Positions 24,209-38,000 of a stretch of 64,000 bases of DNA are shown here, in pieces. The translations under genes were made by a program, and so were the position numbers. The first letter of the stretch is position 1. Every line of letters begins with the position of its first letter. This stretch comes from Anarhynchus alexandrinus (lineage: Eukaryota; Chordata; Aves; Charadriiformes; Charadriidae): contig VUYV01000036.1 in NCBI GenBank assembly GCA_008711295.1, positions 5,898,846-5,962,845 on the forward strand, in the 5' to 3' direction. The notes beneath the pieces are model-generated. The model did not search any database. It was not told the DNA's origin and worked only from the letters and a program-made list of their open reading frames with translations.

Positions 24209-27200
24209 ATGTTTTGTTTCCCAATGAAGTTTCTCACTGTTCTCTCTTCCAGACTAAGCCAAGCTATTGCATCACCTGTGCCTGAAAAGATACTGCATCT
24301 CTGATACAATGGCTTCATTTGAATGGCTGACAAAAAATGTATTATATATGTACCACCTTGGCTACCAGAATTCAAGCCTCCAAGCACAACCTCAACCTTT
24401 TCACAAGTTGGTAGAAAGAGAATAAAGTTCCCCTTTATCAAATCTTATTTTATAAATAATATGTCTACATTTTGAACTAGAAGGCACACTCTTAAAGATT
24501 TCTGAGTAATTATTGCCTCTCTGCTTTCCAAAGCCATTATTTCCCCTTTTTCTCCTTGTTAAATTAAAAAAAAAAAAATTCTATAGCACAGACACATCAT
24601 CACCCTCACGTCTTCATGATATCTTTCCTCTCTCAACATCAATTACTTCCAAACTTTCCCACTGACCTTTTACTAAACCTTTTCGTACCCCACCTCCCAG
24701 AATAGCAGTATCTTCCCCTGAGCTCTGGCAGAAGGACAAAGGTTCCTACACTCATAGGGTTCGTAGCTCACAAACAATTACTTGCTGTGGCTGTGTATGC
24801 CGTCAAAGGAAATTTATAGCAACAGAGTTCCAGCAGATCAAATATCGTAACTGGTGCCTATTTGGATAAACTGATTTTCTCATGCCAGACACACAGGGAG
24901 TCCTTGTCGCTAAATGGCAATAACTAGTATAGGTGCTCTCTCTCTCCTGCCTGGAGGGAGCACTTCACTCATCCTTCTTGTTCCTACACTGACTAGTTCC
25001 ATAATAAATTAGTCTCATCTGTGTTCTTCATTCAGTGGTTCAATAGCTGATGAGATTTACAAGGTAGGTTTAGAGAGGAACAAGAAAAAGTCTCATTTTT
25101 GATAATACACCTTCCTTCTTTTGTTTTACATTTTCTTTAACCTTCCCATGCTCATTTGGGAATCCAAAGCTGACAAATACATTTGGGAAATCTCCTGGAG
25201 ACAGGTGATCACAAAAGGTTATCTACAGATTTCCTCATTCACTTTTCCTGGTCTCTGATAAAAATCTCAAAGCATTATAAAGCCCACTGCTCACTTTTTC
25301 TTCTTTACTCTCCCTTTTCCTGTTTACCCACTTTTCGGTAGATTGGTCTTTGCCTCTCACCTCACATCAGGGAAGTTGAAATCCTACTTTCTTATGTAGC
25401 ACACAAAGACAAGAAAAAAAAGTCCTGTGTCATTTAAAGGAGAAAATGTACTTCTTGTTTCTCTTATTTTATTCTACAATCCAGGCAGCATAGCTTGCAG
25501 TCACATTGACACAGGTAACCTCCACAATGCCATGATGGTAATTATGCTTAAATGGACCCGTTGGATGCCTTAATGGAACCATCTTTTGTTTGTTGTTATA
25601 TATAGAGAGATACCTTTCCTCTCAGCTCTCCAGGAAAAGCCCTAAAACTTCATCTGTTTTAAAAGGCAAGTTATGCTAAGGATAACAGGTAGTTAGGATT
25701 AAAGACTTCACTAGCTATTACTAATTTCATAATACCAAGAATCCTTTTCTTCTTTGAAAAAAAAATAAATTGTATAGATGCACAATGTATTTTAAGATTA
25801 CATTTACTGTATATCCCAATTTGCTCTAGGCACAGTAATTACCTTGTAGATCACTCTTAACACAAATTGATTTTCTCAGTTTTCTAAGAGTATGCTCGAT
25901 CTCGTTCCCAAATAAAACAACCAACCTACTTGGAAAGCAGAATTCAGAGGGAAAGCAAGTAAATGATGAATTAGCCAATACTTCTGAAGAGACAGGAGAA
26001 TGTGCAACTGCCATCAAAGGTAATGGGAGCATTTCACTCCCCTTATGATTTTGGGTCTTAGTTATGAAAGCCTTTTAGCTGGGATTTCTCTCAGTGAAAA
26101 GATGTGAATCTGATCATAAACAATGTCTCTTATAAAGAAATAGTAACCTCAGTTAATGGAGACACTGTCAGTAAGCTCGTGGTGCTAAGTTACCATTTCT
26201 GGCCTTTTTTTGACTCTCGTGCTCTTCCTGACTATTTACTTCTTTGATAGAAGCTTCTGTTGTTGTGATAAAATTTAAAAGTATATAAATCACCTAACTA
26301 TGGCCTGTTCCTGTTTTCTTTTTCAGAGCTAGCAGCCACACATTAGGACAAATTGCCAGGAATACCACAAAAGCCACTCGATTTCTGGCATGGGTTCAAG
26401 TCTTTTTCATACATCCATTTGCACTTCTACAAAAATTCAGAAGATTCTGCAACTCGGCAGTTACCTTTACAGAAATATGTTAAAATACCACCTTCTGCTA
26501 CTCTGTCACTGCTGTTAATAGGGATAAAATGTCCCCCAATTAAACACAGCTTTCTAATTAAGGCCATGGTATTATTAACTGCTGCACTGCTCTTCCACAA
26601 GAGAAAAATAGAGGATTAAAAATTATCCTGGAATAGCCTACGGGTAGTCTAAAGCTGATAAAGGGAAGAAAACAACAGTACAAAAAAAAAGGTTAAAATC
26701 TTTCACTTAACTGCATTTTATTCTGTAAAGAGGCTACTATTAAAAAGTCAATGTCTCCCAACCATTACCCCAGTCCAGCATCTGATAGATTACTGCCCTC
26801 TCTTTTTTTTTTTTTTAATAAAAGAGAAAAAAACACCTAATTTTTAGAGAAGCTAAAGAATCACACTTAGTTCAAAGCTTAGTCTGTGTGAGACTGGCCT
26901 GTTTTCTCCGATGAATGGAAATTACTGACACCACCTAAGTTAATCTTGGAACAGACTGAACAGTCAAAACAATGCATTTCATTATTGAACATTTTCTTTG
27001 TGTGATTGTACCTCACCAAATTAGGTCGCATAACTAACATTCTTACCCCTCCCCAAATCTTCCATTAGTTTTGCTTAGTTTCTCTACAATCCTTTTATCT
27101 CTTGAAAGGATTTTCAAGTAAAATTTACTGACAGTGCAATTTTGCTATTGACTCTTGTGCTTTTAGGGAAAATTAAACTGCACTGAAACCTCCCTACTGC

Positions 27201-27550
27201 AGATGTTTTATTCTGAGTACCTTGCAATTTATAAAAAATTATTAGGTATAGTAGATAAAATAGTTCACAGTACTCCAAAATCTCCGTACATTTTGTTACT
27301 TTCTTATAATTTATAGATTTATCAATGAAGTTTCTAAATGCACATTAAATTCTGGCATTAGTTTAATTTCTGATTTCCATTTCGGATGAGTTAAAAGCTT
27401 CGTAAGAGGTAAAATGGCTCCTATGAAAGTCACCCTTTTGTCTCTATTGCTTTGATGAAAAAGCAAGGCAGAAATACCTATTTGTCCTCCAAGACGTCCT
27501 TCTCAGTCTAGAATGACCATTTTCTCTGATGACCAGGACTGAGGACTGAG

Positions 27551-27804
27551 TGACAATTAGGGACAGCTTAACTTGCAGTGACTGGTGAGGTTTCAGCCTG
27601 TGTTTTCTTGGGGTCTCCAAGCTGTTTAGCAGTCACATCCTGAACCCCAGTGGTTTACAGCAGTGGTTCAGCGTAAAATAAGGTGATGGAAGCAGTGACA
27701 GTTCATCAGCTGACTGACAGGCAGTCCAGTATCTGTGCAGTGCAGGTGGTGAAAAGAGCTGGAAGCGGTAACGTCAACATCCATTAAGCTGTCCCTAGTT
27801 GTCA
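27551..27804. repeat. Inverted-repeat pair enclosing about 210 bases (MITE-like or foldback)
   Basis: The 21-base arms 27551-27571 and 27784-27804 are reverse complements at 20 of 21 positions, both including GGGACAGCTTAA in opposite orientation. Weaker pairing extends outward (AGGACTGAG against CATTCAGATCCT) and perhaps inward. The spacing suits a short non-autonomous DNA transposon, but no target duplication is clear and no family is recognised. Confidence 0.5.
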
Positions 27805-30380
27805 TTCAGATCCTTAAGCAACCACTCAGCTGTCTGGATCATCCTGCAAGATATTGCTAGCACATACCTGCCAATTTTCATATTTATCCCAGGAAAACAT
27901 AAAAGAGCTTTGAACCAGCCCCTTGTCTAAAGTGGCACTAGTTTCCCAGAGATTAAATTCAGGAGTGGGAAGTAGGGATAATCTCCCGCAGAATCAGGGG
28001 GTCATGACAATGACAGAAGTGAGAGCAATGGAAGGTCAAAAGCTCCACTAAGACACAGCTCCACTCACCAACCTATTGAAGAGTAGCTCCACTGCATACA
28101 TTAAGAGGCCTCACTCATACCTGCAAGGCTGAGTGTATTTCATGATAGGGATTTTGATAGTTCTAGTAATAAAAAGAATTGACCAAAATTCTCTTTTTTA
28201 TATATAAACAAGGGAAGGAATGTGGAATTAGGTATTAGGAAGAGGGGTATGTTGGTTATTAACCAGTACATGGACAAACCAAAAAAGAGTGGAATGAGCA
28301 ATGAAACCCAAGTTGTCTCCCTTCTACTATTTGGCTTTTCAGGTTCAAAAAAGTGGCAGTTCTTAATATGCTAACACAGTTTCTCTAGCTGCTGAACAGA
28401 TACTTGCATAAGGTAAATTGCACTGAAATGGAATTTTAGGGTTTCAAAGTGGGTTTTTTTTAAAGTTATTGTTGCAAAGCAGCGCCATTCAACTTCAACC
28501 AGCATTTTACCAATCAGTTGGCCATCTTGTCCCATGACCTTGTCCCTGCCCAGTTCTGCCATGGACAGTTTTAGTGAGTTGCTGACATGCAGGTGATTAC
28601 ATCTCCGGAAGAGAAGGATTCCCCTGGACAGAGCACAAACCACCAACACCATTTTTTACCTCCTCCACTCATTTTCTCAGTTTTTTACATCACTTTTCTG
28701 TGTATGAGTTCTTGGAAGACTGACAGGAGTTTTTGGTTGTTGGTGGTGTTTTTTTAATTAACATAGAAAAGTTAGTTGATTTTATGAAACTTTGAAAATC
28801 TGAGGGGTTTATTTCTGAAATTTCCTTATTTTAATAAGTTAATAATTCACTTGCCATAAAACCTTCAGCATCCTTTACACACTATTAAGCAATAACAATT
28901 AGACTACAGTATTATTTTCATCAAGTAGGTTGAAAAGATTTCAGTTATTAAAAGAAGGATGTTTTCAGTCCTCCTTTTTTATAAATTCAATGAAACGGTC
29001 CACAAATACCACTGTGAATGCTGCAAAAAATGAATTTGTTGTACCTAGGCCTTCATGAAGAAAGAGGAAATAGCAACTTTAAAGTACTGGTTATGTTATA
29101 TAAAAATCATAGGTGATCATTAGGAAAAAAAAATTTGTTCCCTCATTTCTGTATAGCAGCAAAGGAAAGCCATTTTACTCACATTTCTTGTTGGCTAAAT
29201 TTTTCACAGCTTTTTTTTTCCCTGAGATGTGTTATGATCCCTGCTTGGATCAGCTTGGTCAGACATCTTTAACCATATGCAAAGAAATTGGCAAGCAGGA
29301 TACATACAGCTTGAAAGTATAAAATAATTATTTATTGCCTAACAGACGCAAAAGATATCTTGGATTTAATAAGCTATCAAGCTAAGCATTAATATGCTCA
29401 CCACACCCAATAAAACACCTCAAGAGTCTTTGCTGGCATGGCAGGCATTAGTTGGAGGAAAAAAGGATGGTTTCTGCTGATCTCAGAGACAAATCCTCAG
29501 TGTCGCTATGTTGCATCATCCGCCCCATCCAGTCCACAGCAATGACATTGGTGATCAGACTGATGACTGTTTTTTTTCCACTGCTGCAGACACAGAGGCC
29601 TGTGACAACAGTTAATTATAAGTCTACTAATCAGGACATAATTCATATTCACTTGCCCTGGTTCTGAATATCAGTAGACTAAAATAGTGCAACTAATAGT
29701 GGTATGTAGGTATCTTGTGACGGCATAGCCAGACAGTGTGTGAGCAGTGTGATCACCAGAGAGGAAAACAAAGATAGGTGTAGCTGCAGCTAGTAGGCAT
29801 CCAAGTAACACATGTTGCTAGAGAGAGGACAAAATAAGCACAAGGGACTGCAAATAGGTGGGATATGCTCCCATACACATGAGGAGGATGACTGGCAAGA
29901 CAAAAAAAAACCCTCAAGATAAGCAGTATCAGGAGCAAAGGAGACCATCCTTTGGGGAGGAGGGCAACAGCATAAGAATATCAGGTTTAAGCAAGGAAAA
30001 TCAGAGGAGAAAGAAGGCAAGCTCACTTCAGTTCTGACTTCTTTTGTCAATGAGGTCTCAAGAGTGATCTCCTGGGCCTCTGTGACTCACAACCACCAAC
30101 GGCCATAGACATCAACTCTAATAAAACAGCTTCAGCTCCATGGCATTGTATATTCACAGATAAACTAGGATACAAGTGTTAAAGACTAACAGTCTCGTAT
30201 ATGCAGTGATAAGATGGTTTAATATCATGTAAGAACTGACCATTAGCAAGAAGTGTGTTGCTAACTAATGAATTTAGTAAAATCCAGTTTTACAGCTGAA
30301 AGTTGTCCTGACTTGTCGGTCTTCTGAATGTTTCCATTGCAGCAATCTCTAATATATATATACGTACGCATATATTCAAT

Positions 30381-30406
30381 TGCAACATCACATTGGTGAT
30401 GTTGCA
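30381..30406. repeat. Perfect hairpin: 11-base arms, 4-base loop
   Basis: TGCAACATCAC (30381-30391) and its reverse complement (30396-30406) flank ATTG. It lies just after an ATATAT/ACGTACG simple stretch. Confidence 0.8.
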
Positions 30407-32985
30407 CTCCTGAACCCTTGAACTTCTAAGAACCCAGTCAAAAAAGTCCTGCCTCCAACTGTAACTTTACGTTACCTTACTACAGACTTTTTTCAGGCCT
30501 CTCTCTCACCATTTCACAATTTCCCCAAACTGTCTGAGCCAAAGTCATGGAGCAGGGCCATACCAAAACTGGCCCTTGGACCCAAGCAATGCAGGGAGCT
30601 GAACCCCTGCAAGCAGGGAGATAACATTAGGTAGAGGTTACAAAGAGACAAGGTTACAGGGCGCAAGCTTCCGTAATATGAAAACTATTGCATGTTGCAG
30701 TGCCATAATCTTCCCTTTCTATCGAAGTTTTTATGATTAATATTATTTAGTACAAATGTAGGGTTGTGTTTGTTGCTGTACACCAGTCTCTCTACACCAA
30801 CACTGATTTGGGGTTTTGTTTTTAAACCATATTCACTCTTCATAAACCTGTGTTGTATTGGATAGATATACGCTGCTAAGACACACCAGCATTTCCCTGC
30901 ACTTGCTTCCTCCTGCCCCAACCCCATCAAAGCATTTGCTTAAATAGCAGAAAGGAAAGGCTTGGCATCTTCTTCTGGATCTACCCAAAGCTGTTGAAGA
31001 GGTTACTACTCCCATCTATTTGTCACTGCCCACTAACAGGACAGTACCATCTTCACACCTTAACTGGCAAAAAACCCACATGAGACTGATCACTCATTCC
31101 ATTTTTCTGCCGAAGCAATAACCTCTAGCTAGCCAATGCTAATAGGCAGCCAGTGAGCAATTACATATTAAACAACTCCCATCAGCTGTAAAGGGAATGA
31201 GCACTAAGCCCTGAGACTTTAAGCGCTGTGGCTGCAAAGAAATCATGAAGAAGTGAAATCAAACGTAACAAATATAGCATGTCTAACTCTCTGTCCAGAC
31301 AATCTAGGGAATAAGGGGGAAACAAATCCAAAAGTACCTTCAAATGACCTTGTATATTCCTTTAAGTTGCTAATTCCAAAACTCAGTTTAGATATTTCAA
31401 CTGTCAGTATTGTTAACTATCCCTACTAAGAAGAGGTACAGTGGTGATCAAGACTGTAAGTTAGAGAAATTGCTTTGTGAGCACTTAAAAATACCAATAT
31501 TTTCCACTTCCGCTCCTCTAGCTCAGCTCTTCCTATGTATAAAGAAATCAAACCCAAACAGCTTACTTGAATAAACAAGCACAGTCAAAGCCTGATCATA
31601 ACCATGCCCAGAAATATCAATGGAGCAAAAAATCATGTTTGATTATATTCTGAATATCTATGCAACCTACTAAAAGATGCTTTTGTGACAAATAGAAGAA
31701 AAAATGCATTTTATGAGAGGGGATAGAAAACCATCACACTTTGTTTTCAAGCTTCACTTTTGTTCATAGGAATCAATTAACTGCTTTATGCTCATTACAT
31801 TCAGATTAATAGGTTCTGGAAACGATTTGCTCAGTTCCCAATTTGCTACTTGACGTATGTGGTTGGTTACCTAAGGTCTTGTCTGTATGGATGGATGCAG
31901 ACAGAATGCCATTCACACTCCATATAGTCAGGCATGAGCCCATTTTGGGCCAGAAGTAATTTTAGTCACAGTAGAACAGTGCCACATTCCAGCAAAGGGA
32001 CTTTACAAAAAGGCACAGAAATTCGCTAACGTGGTTACATCGTTTCTGCATCAGAGCTGGCTCATACCCAGAGAGCTCCGAGTGTACGCAGAGGAGCTCA
32101 GGTCCCCCCGCACCCATTCATGCGGATGTGCCTGAAGTCGCGCGGCATTGTTTCTGCTCTTTGACAGTACAACTGTGATGGTTTTCACAAGAGAGCAACC
32201 AGGGTACAATAAAACTCTAGTGCAGAGGGTCAGTACACATCCTACACACTAACAGCTCCTAAATTATAGTATAATTGGTTTCACTGAAAATAGGAATTAA
32301 CCTTAAAAGCTTAAACAACACATAAATTGCAGTGTATTCAGGCCTGTATAAATGTTACTTAATCAATCACATATTAATTATTACTTATCAACAGGGATAC
32401 CGTGACAAACGGATACCCATTACATGAAAATTATACAACTGATAAGGATATTGCTCCTTTCTTAAAGTTCAAACTATATTATTAAATTGCATACTTTTTT
32501 TTTTTAAAATTCATATGCTGTTCTACATGTTGTTAATTTTGCCACACTAACTGTAAGAATGAGGAAATTGGGCACCTTTCAAAATGTTTGCCAACAGTTA
32601 GGACTGCCAAATCTTAGCCACCTCTCTGTATACTGGTTAAGTACCCTAAGGCGAAAGAAGGAGAAAGCCACCAGTTGGCTGATACCAGTAGAACAACTGC
32701 AGAACTTGGTAGAAAATTACATAATATTCTCTAAGACAGAGCTTCTTTCTGCTGATGTAGAAATAAGGACAGGGTAAAATGCAGTCTGTGGATTTATATG
32801 TTAACTTGTAATGCTTACCAGGTAGGAAAAAATGAAAAAATAAAAAAAAAACCACCTAAAAAACAACCCAAACATGTATTAACAAAGCTGCCTTCAACAT
32901 CTACAGTAAGAAAATAAAATTTTCAATTCCCTTCATTCTGGGAAAAAAAACTTATTTGTTATTCAAAACGATTTGGTATTTGGTT

Positions 32986-33997
32986 GCAGTCAACGGCTCA
33001 GTGTCCAAATGGAAATAAGTAATAAGTGGTGTCCCCCAGGGGTCTATCCAGGGACCAAGTTCAATACCTTTATTAAGATAAAACTTGCACTCTCAGAAAG
33101 TTTGTACATGATGCCAAGCTCAGGGGTGCAGTTGATTCAGTTAAGGGAAGGGATGCTTTTCAGTGGGATCTTGACAGGCTAGAGAAGCGGGCCCATGTGA
33201 ACCTCATGAAGTTCAACAAGGCCAAGTGCAAGGTCCTGCGCCTGGGTTAAGGCAATCCCCAATGTCAATACAGACTGGGGGATGAACGGACTGAGACCAG
33301 TCCTGCAGAAAAGGACTTGGTGATATTGGTGGATGAAAAATTAGATGTGAGCTGGCAATGGACACCTTCAGCCCAGAAAACCAATTGTACCCTGGGCTGC
33401 ATAAAACGATGAACGTCCAGGAGGTTGAGGGAGGTATTTCACCCCCTCTGCTCTGCTCTCTTGAGACCCCACCTGGAGTACTGCATCCAGCTCTGGAGCC
33501 CCCGGTACGTGAAGGACATGGACGTGTTAAAGCAGGTCCAGAGGAGGGCCATGAAAATGATCAGAAGGCTGGGACACCTCTTGTGTGAATGAAGGCTGAG
33601 AGAGTTGAGGTTGTTCAGCCCCGGTAAGAGAAGGCTCTGGTGAGACCATATTGCAGTCTTCCAGTACTTAAAGGGGGCCTACAGGAAAGATGGGGAGGAA
33701 CTCTTTATCAGGGAGTGTAGTGACAGGACAAGGGGCAATGGTTTTAAACTGAAAGTAGATTTATATTGGACATAAGGAAGACATTTTTTATGACAAGGGT
33801 GGTGATACACCGGAACAGGTTGCCCAGAGAAGTTATTGTTGCCCCATCATTGGAAGAGTTCAAGGCCAGGTTGGATGGGGCTTTGGTCAAACTGATCTAG
33901 TGAAAGACATCCCTATCCACAGCAGGGTGGGATGGACCAGATGATCTTTAAGGTTCCTTCCAACCAAAACCACTCTTTGATTCTGTGATTCTATAAA
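32986..33997 (+). mobile_element. CR1 3' third, plus strand (about 1 kb)
   Basis: It begins at a NGSVSKW-like RT segment near 32986 followed by SGVPQGS (33031-33051, motif B). It proceeds through the [15 protein letters not shown] region and [12 protein letters not shown] residues to the 3' UTR. The end is TTTGATTCTGTGATTCTATAAA near 33997. Frame changes and stops are frequent, including loss of the FADD block. It is inactive and older than the copies at 11.2 and 23.2 kb. Confidence 0.9.
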
Positions 33998-34029
33998 TTA
34001 GCTGGAGAAAGAAAAAGGTCCAGATAAAA

Positions 34030-35000
34030 CTAACATACGGTAAAATAAATGCAACGCTTAATAGAAAAAGTACTCAGTGGATTAGAGGATCATTTTCAGA
34101 ATAGAAGGATTTATTAAGCAGAATTCTGCAGGGTCCTGTCTGGGCTCTGGTTCTATTCATATTTTTAATAACACTGGATAACAATACTCTAAAGATTACA
34201 TGCAATAATTCTAAGCTGGTAGAAAACAGTAAGAACGCACAATTTTCTTGAGGTGAGTAAGGGCGAGTACAGTGTTCTTCATTTAAGCAACATCTACGTA
34301 GACATTAGAGGAACAATTTATTAGGTAGCAATTCTTCAGGAGGAAATCTGGAGGTCATGTTGGAATCTTAACTAAACCAGACTCGGCAATACCCAATAGT
34401 TCTCAGAAAGCTAAATGTTATACCTGTCATCTGTGTCATCTGTGAGACACGAGGAGTAAATCTGTTTGAACTAACAGCTGGTTTAAGTTCTGCATCTTGC
34501 TTTGAGAATTGCTCTTGCAGAAGGTGGTTCACTTGGAGGTAATCCAGACAAGAAAAGAGGAATTATAAAGCTATAGCAAGTGATCTACATGGAAATGCTG
34601 CAGAAATTGGAGATAATTAGAAAAAGGAAGAGTTACGGATGGAAAGATTTACTAAACAGGTTTTTGCAAGGTTCTGTCCAGGGTGATCAGAGTCTTCAAT
34701 TACATAAAAGGTACCTACTAAGTAGAAGGGAATGGTTTTTTTCTTCATATCCACAAAGATTAATAAAGAATTGGTTAATAAGAAACATTTTGTTAGAAAT
34801 AAATAAAATACCAAACCAAACCAAATCTTTTCTTAAGGAGAGCTAGAAAAATAGCTTTTCATGGGTGGCTTTTCATGGCAGTGACTAAGAACAGGTTAGT
34901 CACATCTCTCAGGAATGATTTAGATATAGTTCAGAATTTTCTTGGGGGGAAGGAGGAAAGATACAATGACTTCCCAAGGTGCTCTCAAGCTCTTTTATTA
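34030..35000 (+). mobile_element. Very old CR1-like LINE remnant
   Basis: Faint landmarks in the right order suggest a deeply diverged CR1-like element. A CAGGGTCCTGTCTGGGCTCTGG stretch near 34127-34150 resembles RT motif B (QGSVLGP). A frame near 34668-34830 reads QGSV...LSRREWFFSS. Near 34893-34990, GAACAGGTTAG...CATCTCTCAGGAATGATTTAG followed by ATGACTTCCCAAGGTGC resembles the 3' UTR of reptile-type CR1s. It is contiguous with the younger CR1 that ends at 33997. Parts may not belong to one insertion. Confidence 0.45.
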
Positions 35001-38000
35001 ATCAAAGACAGTTTTAGACAATCCAGTTTAAACCAACTCGCTCAGGTAGTGAAAGCACTTTGGGTATTACAATGTGAAGTACTAAAGATCAAACGCAGAA
35101 GACATTCTATCTTTTGTAAAAATATAAACAACTGCTGACATGCTTCTTCTAGTACTTATTCCATTCAAAGTTAGTTTGAAGTAAAAAGTGTATTGACCTG
35201 TAGTACACCCAGACCTTAATAACGTATCATGATAGCTGCTAAGTCAGAACTGCAAACATGACCATTTAAAGGAAAGGCGCAGTTTGTTTTGATACACCAT
35301 GAACACCTCTCTCCTGCAACTTCGATGAAATGTAAGTATTAATTAGGATGAAGGGGGTAAAATTTTTCATCCCATAACATGCCTTGATACACTGTTTAGA
35401 AACCGACGAACAAATAGGAACAGGAATTTAGAACACAAGCACTGTAATATACCTATTTTTTACCCTTACTCTGTGGTCTATAAACTGTATCTAAGAGATC
35501 TCGGACAATCAACTGATTGGTTCAAACAACTTTATGAGAAATTTCACTCAATATAATGAAATCATAATCTGAATTCAGAGCATTGTGTACACAAAGAACT
35601 AAAACTTTTTAATTTTTTTTTTTCCAACTCGTACATGAGGACAAGACAGACCTGTACATCCCCAGATTTTCCATAGCAGACAGACAATATAGGATTGTCC
35701 ATCTGCTATGGAAAATGTATGTCTGTCTGTCATACATTTGGTTGTAGTACTCCTGGGTAATATGGGAGACCACATTCACACCCCTAAATCGCTAATATTT
35801 TTCACCATAAGTGAGATGCCCAATTATTGGACTATGGGGTTATTGTCTTTCCCCTACAAGTAATCTCTGTTTACAAAAGAATATAGTTTTAACAGTAAAA
35901 ATTGAAAGGAATTTACCAGAAATCTAGTGCCTTTTGGACAGGGCAGATTAAAGCTCATGTCCTTGAACATGGGCCTCCCACATCCCAGTTGCTTTCCCTG
36001 ATTATTTACTACATTCTTTCTCTGTCCAGTTCCAAAGAGGACTCCAACCTTTGTGACAGAAACTTAGTCCCCAAAACTTCCTGTTAAAATGAATTACCAT
36101 TTTTCGAGGAAATATTTTACTGATAAATATCTAATCATTCTAGTGAGCAGCTCCTTGGGATAAATGCCATTATTGTTATAAAATAGGCACGTAACAAAAA
36201 AAAAAAAAAGTGCAACATAAAATCTCGCCCAAAAATAGCTTCACGTTTTACTTTCTGAAAACCTCTGAATTAGAAATCTGCTGAACACAGACAAGTGTCA
36301 CTATGTATAGAATAACTAGGGGATTTCTATGGGTGCAAGAGTAGAGATACCAATGTTGCTTTTAAAAGGACCACATTTTTACAATAATTTTTGATACAGA
36401 TCCAAAGCTCAATGTACTGACACTCTGAAGTTTAAAGGATTGGGGTTTTGAAGAAAGTAAGGCATAGTGCAATTTCCTTCTATCAGATTCAAGGTTAAGC
36501 TGAAGATTTTCTTCTACTACTGCTTATTTAGAAGTCAGAGTCAGATAGATGGAATGACAGCCATGAAAATTCATGTCTCAGGATTTTCAAAGACAAGTTG
36601 CACAAACACAGAAATGAAGATTTAGATTGTGAAATGAAAATACACTTGTCTTCTACACAGATACTGCAATTCACACATTCTTGGTTTGGGATTTTAAAGG
36701 GTTTGGTTGAACTGACTTGATTTTATTTTTCAAACAGTTTTAAATTCTTTCAAGTAAGGAAGAGAAGAACTGATATGTTTGTTATGTAAGCAAACACAAA
36801 TGGGCAAATGGCTCAAACTAAAGATTAACAGATAATAAAAATCATTATACAGCATTTACAAAAGAATACATTTAATAAAATCCTGACGGGGTCACAAGTT
36901 TGCTTTGAGAAGGATGGGTTAAACTTACCAATTAACTTGCTTATTAAAGAGTATTCCCTGAATTGTGCTAATAAACATTATCTGTAAGAAGTTAAATTAT
37001 TTTATTGGTACTTTACTGTATCAAATCCACTATCGTTTTCTTTACTGGGAAGAAAAAGAGGAATGAGCAGTTTACAATAGCATTGGGATTTATTAAAAAA
37101 ATGATTATATAATACTTCTGGAGGTTGCAAAACCTTTCAGAATAAAAAATGTGATTCATAAATTGCCGAGACTTTTATTATAAATTGTTTATGAATCAAT
37201 CAAATGATGGCATAAGATGCTTGTTTAGAAATGGATTTGATAAAAACTGCATCCAGAAATAAAATATGCCAGCAGACTTAGTATTATGTAAGCTTACAGC
37301 TTGTGCACTATTCCAATGATTAATTTTGCTTACTTACTGTGTTTTTAATATATGTTCTTCAATAAAAAGGTTAAGAAATCCATCTATACTGTGTTGTATA
37401 AAACCAATGTCACCAATGTTTCAAAGCCTGTTTCTCTTGGACTGAGTATCATGAACGGTAGAATAGATTGAAATCAGACCTTTTATTGGAGGTTTACATT
37501 CTAAAGGCTGAAATTGATATAAAAATTAATAAATATACTGATGTTTTTAGATGCAATAAAGTTACATATGTAAGATAATATTTGACATAAAGTCTTGAGC
37601 TTGTTAAGGTACAAAAGTCTGTTATTCTATTGGTTTTGTGGATCTGATAGAATCTAAAGTGAAAGGCAGAATTTTATTGCAGACAAATCATTGAAGAAAT
37701 GTAATTCATACTCAAAAGCCCAAGATAGGATATATCTGAGAATACATCGACAATACAGAAGTGGATTTCTAGTTATAGACAATCACCAAGATACACAGGA
37801 AAAAAAGAACCTGTTATTGAATTATGTCTAAGTCTGGAAAGAATACATTTATTGCTTTTTCTCAAAGATAATGTTGGGGTTTTGTTTATTTCTTTCCATT
37901 TACCTGTGTTCTGTATTAACATTCATGGATTTTTTTTTCATTCTTTCCTTGTTCTCTTGAGCTATAGAAGAATAAACATAGAACAAACAATGCAAGGTAA

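Larger units (their letters stand above)
24209..32985. other. Intronic sequence, mostly unannotated
   Basis: It contains the inverted-repeat pair at 27551-27804, the hairpin at 30381 and a T12-plus run near 26802. A minus-strand frame of 93 codons (28371-28652) is unrecognised. A GC-richer patch at 32040-32160 has several CpGs but no motif I can name. Confidence 0.5.
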
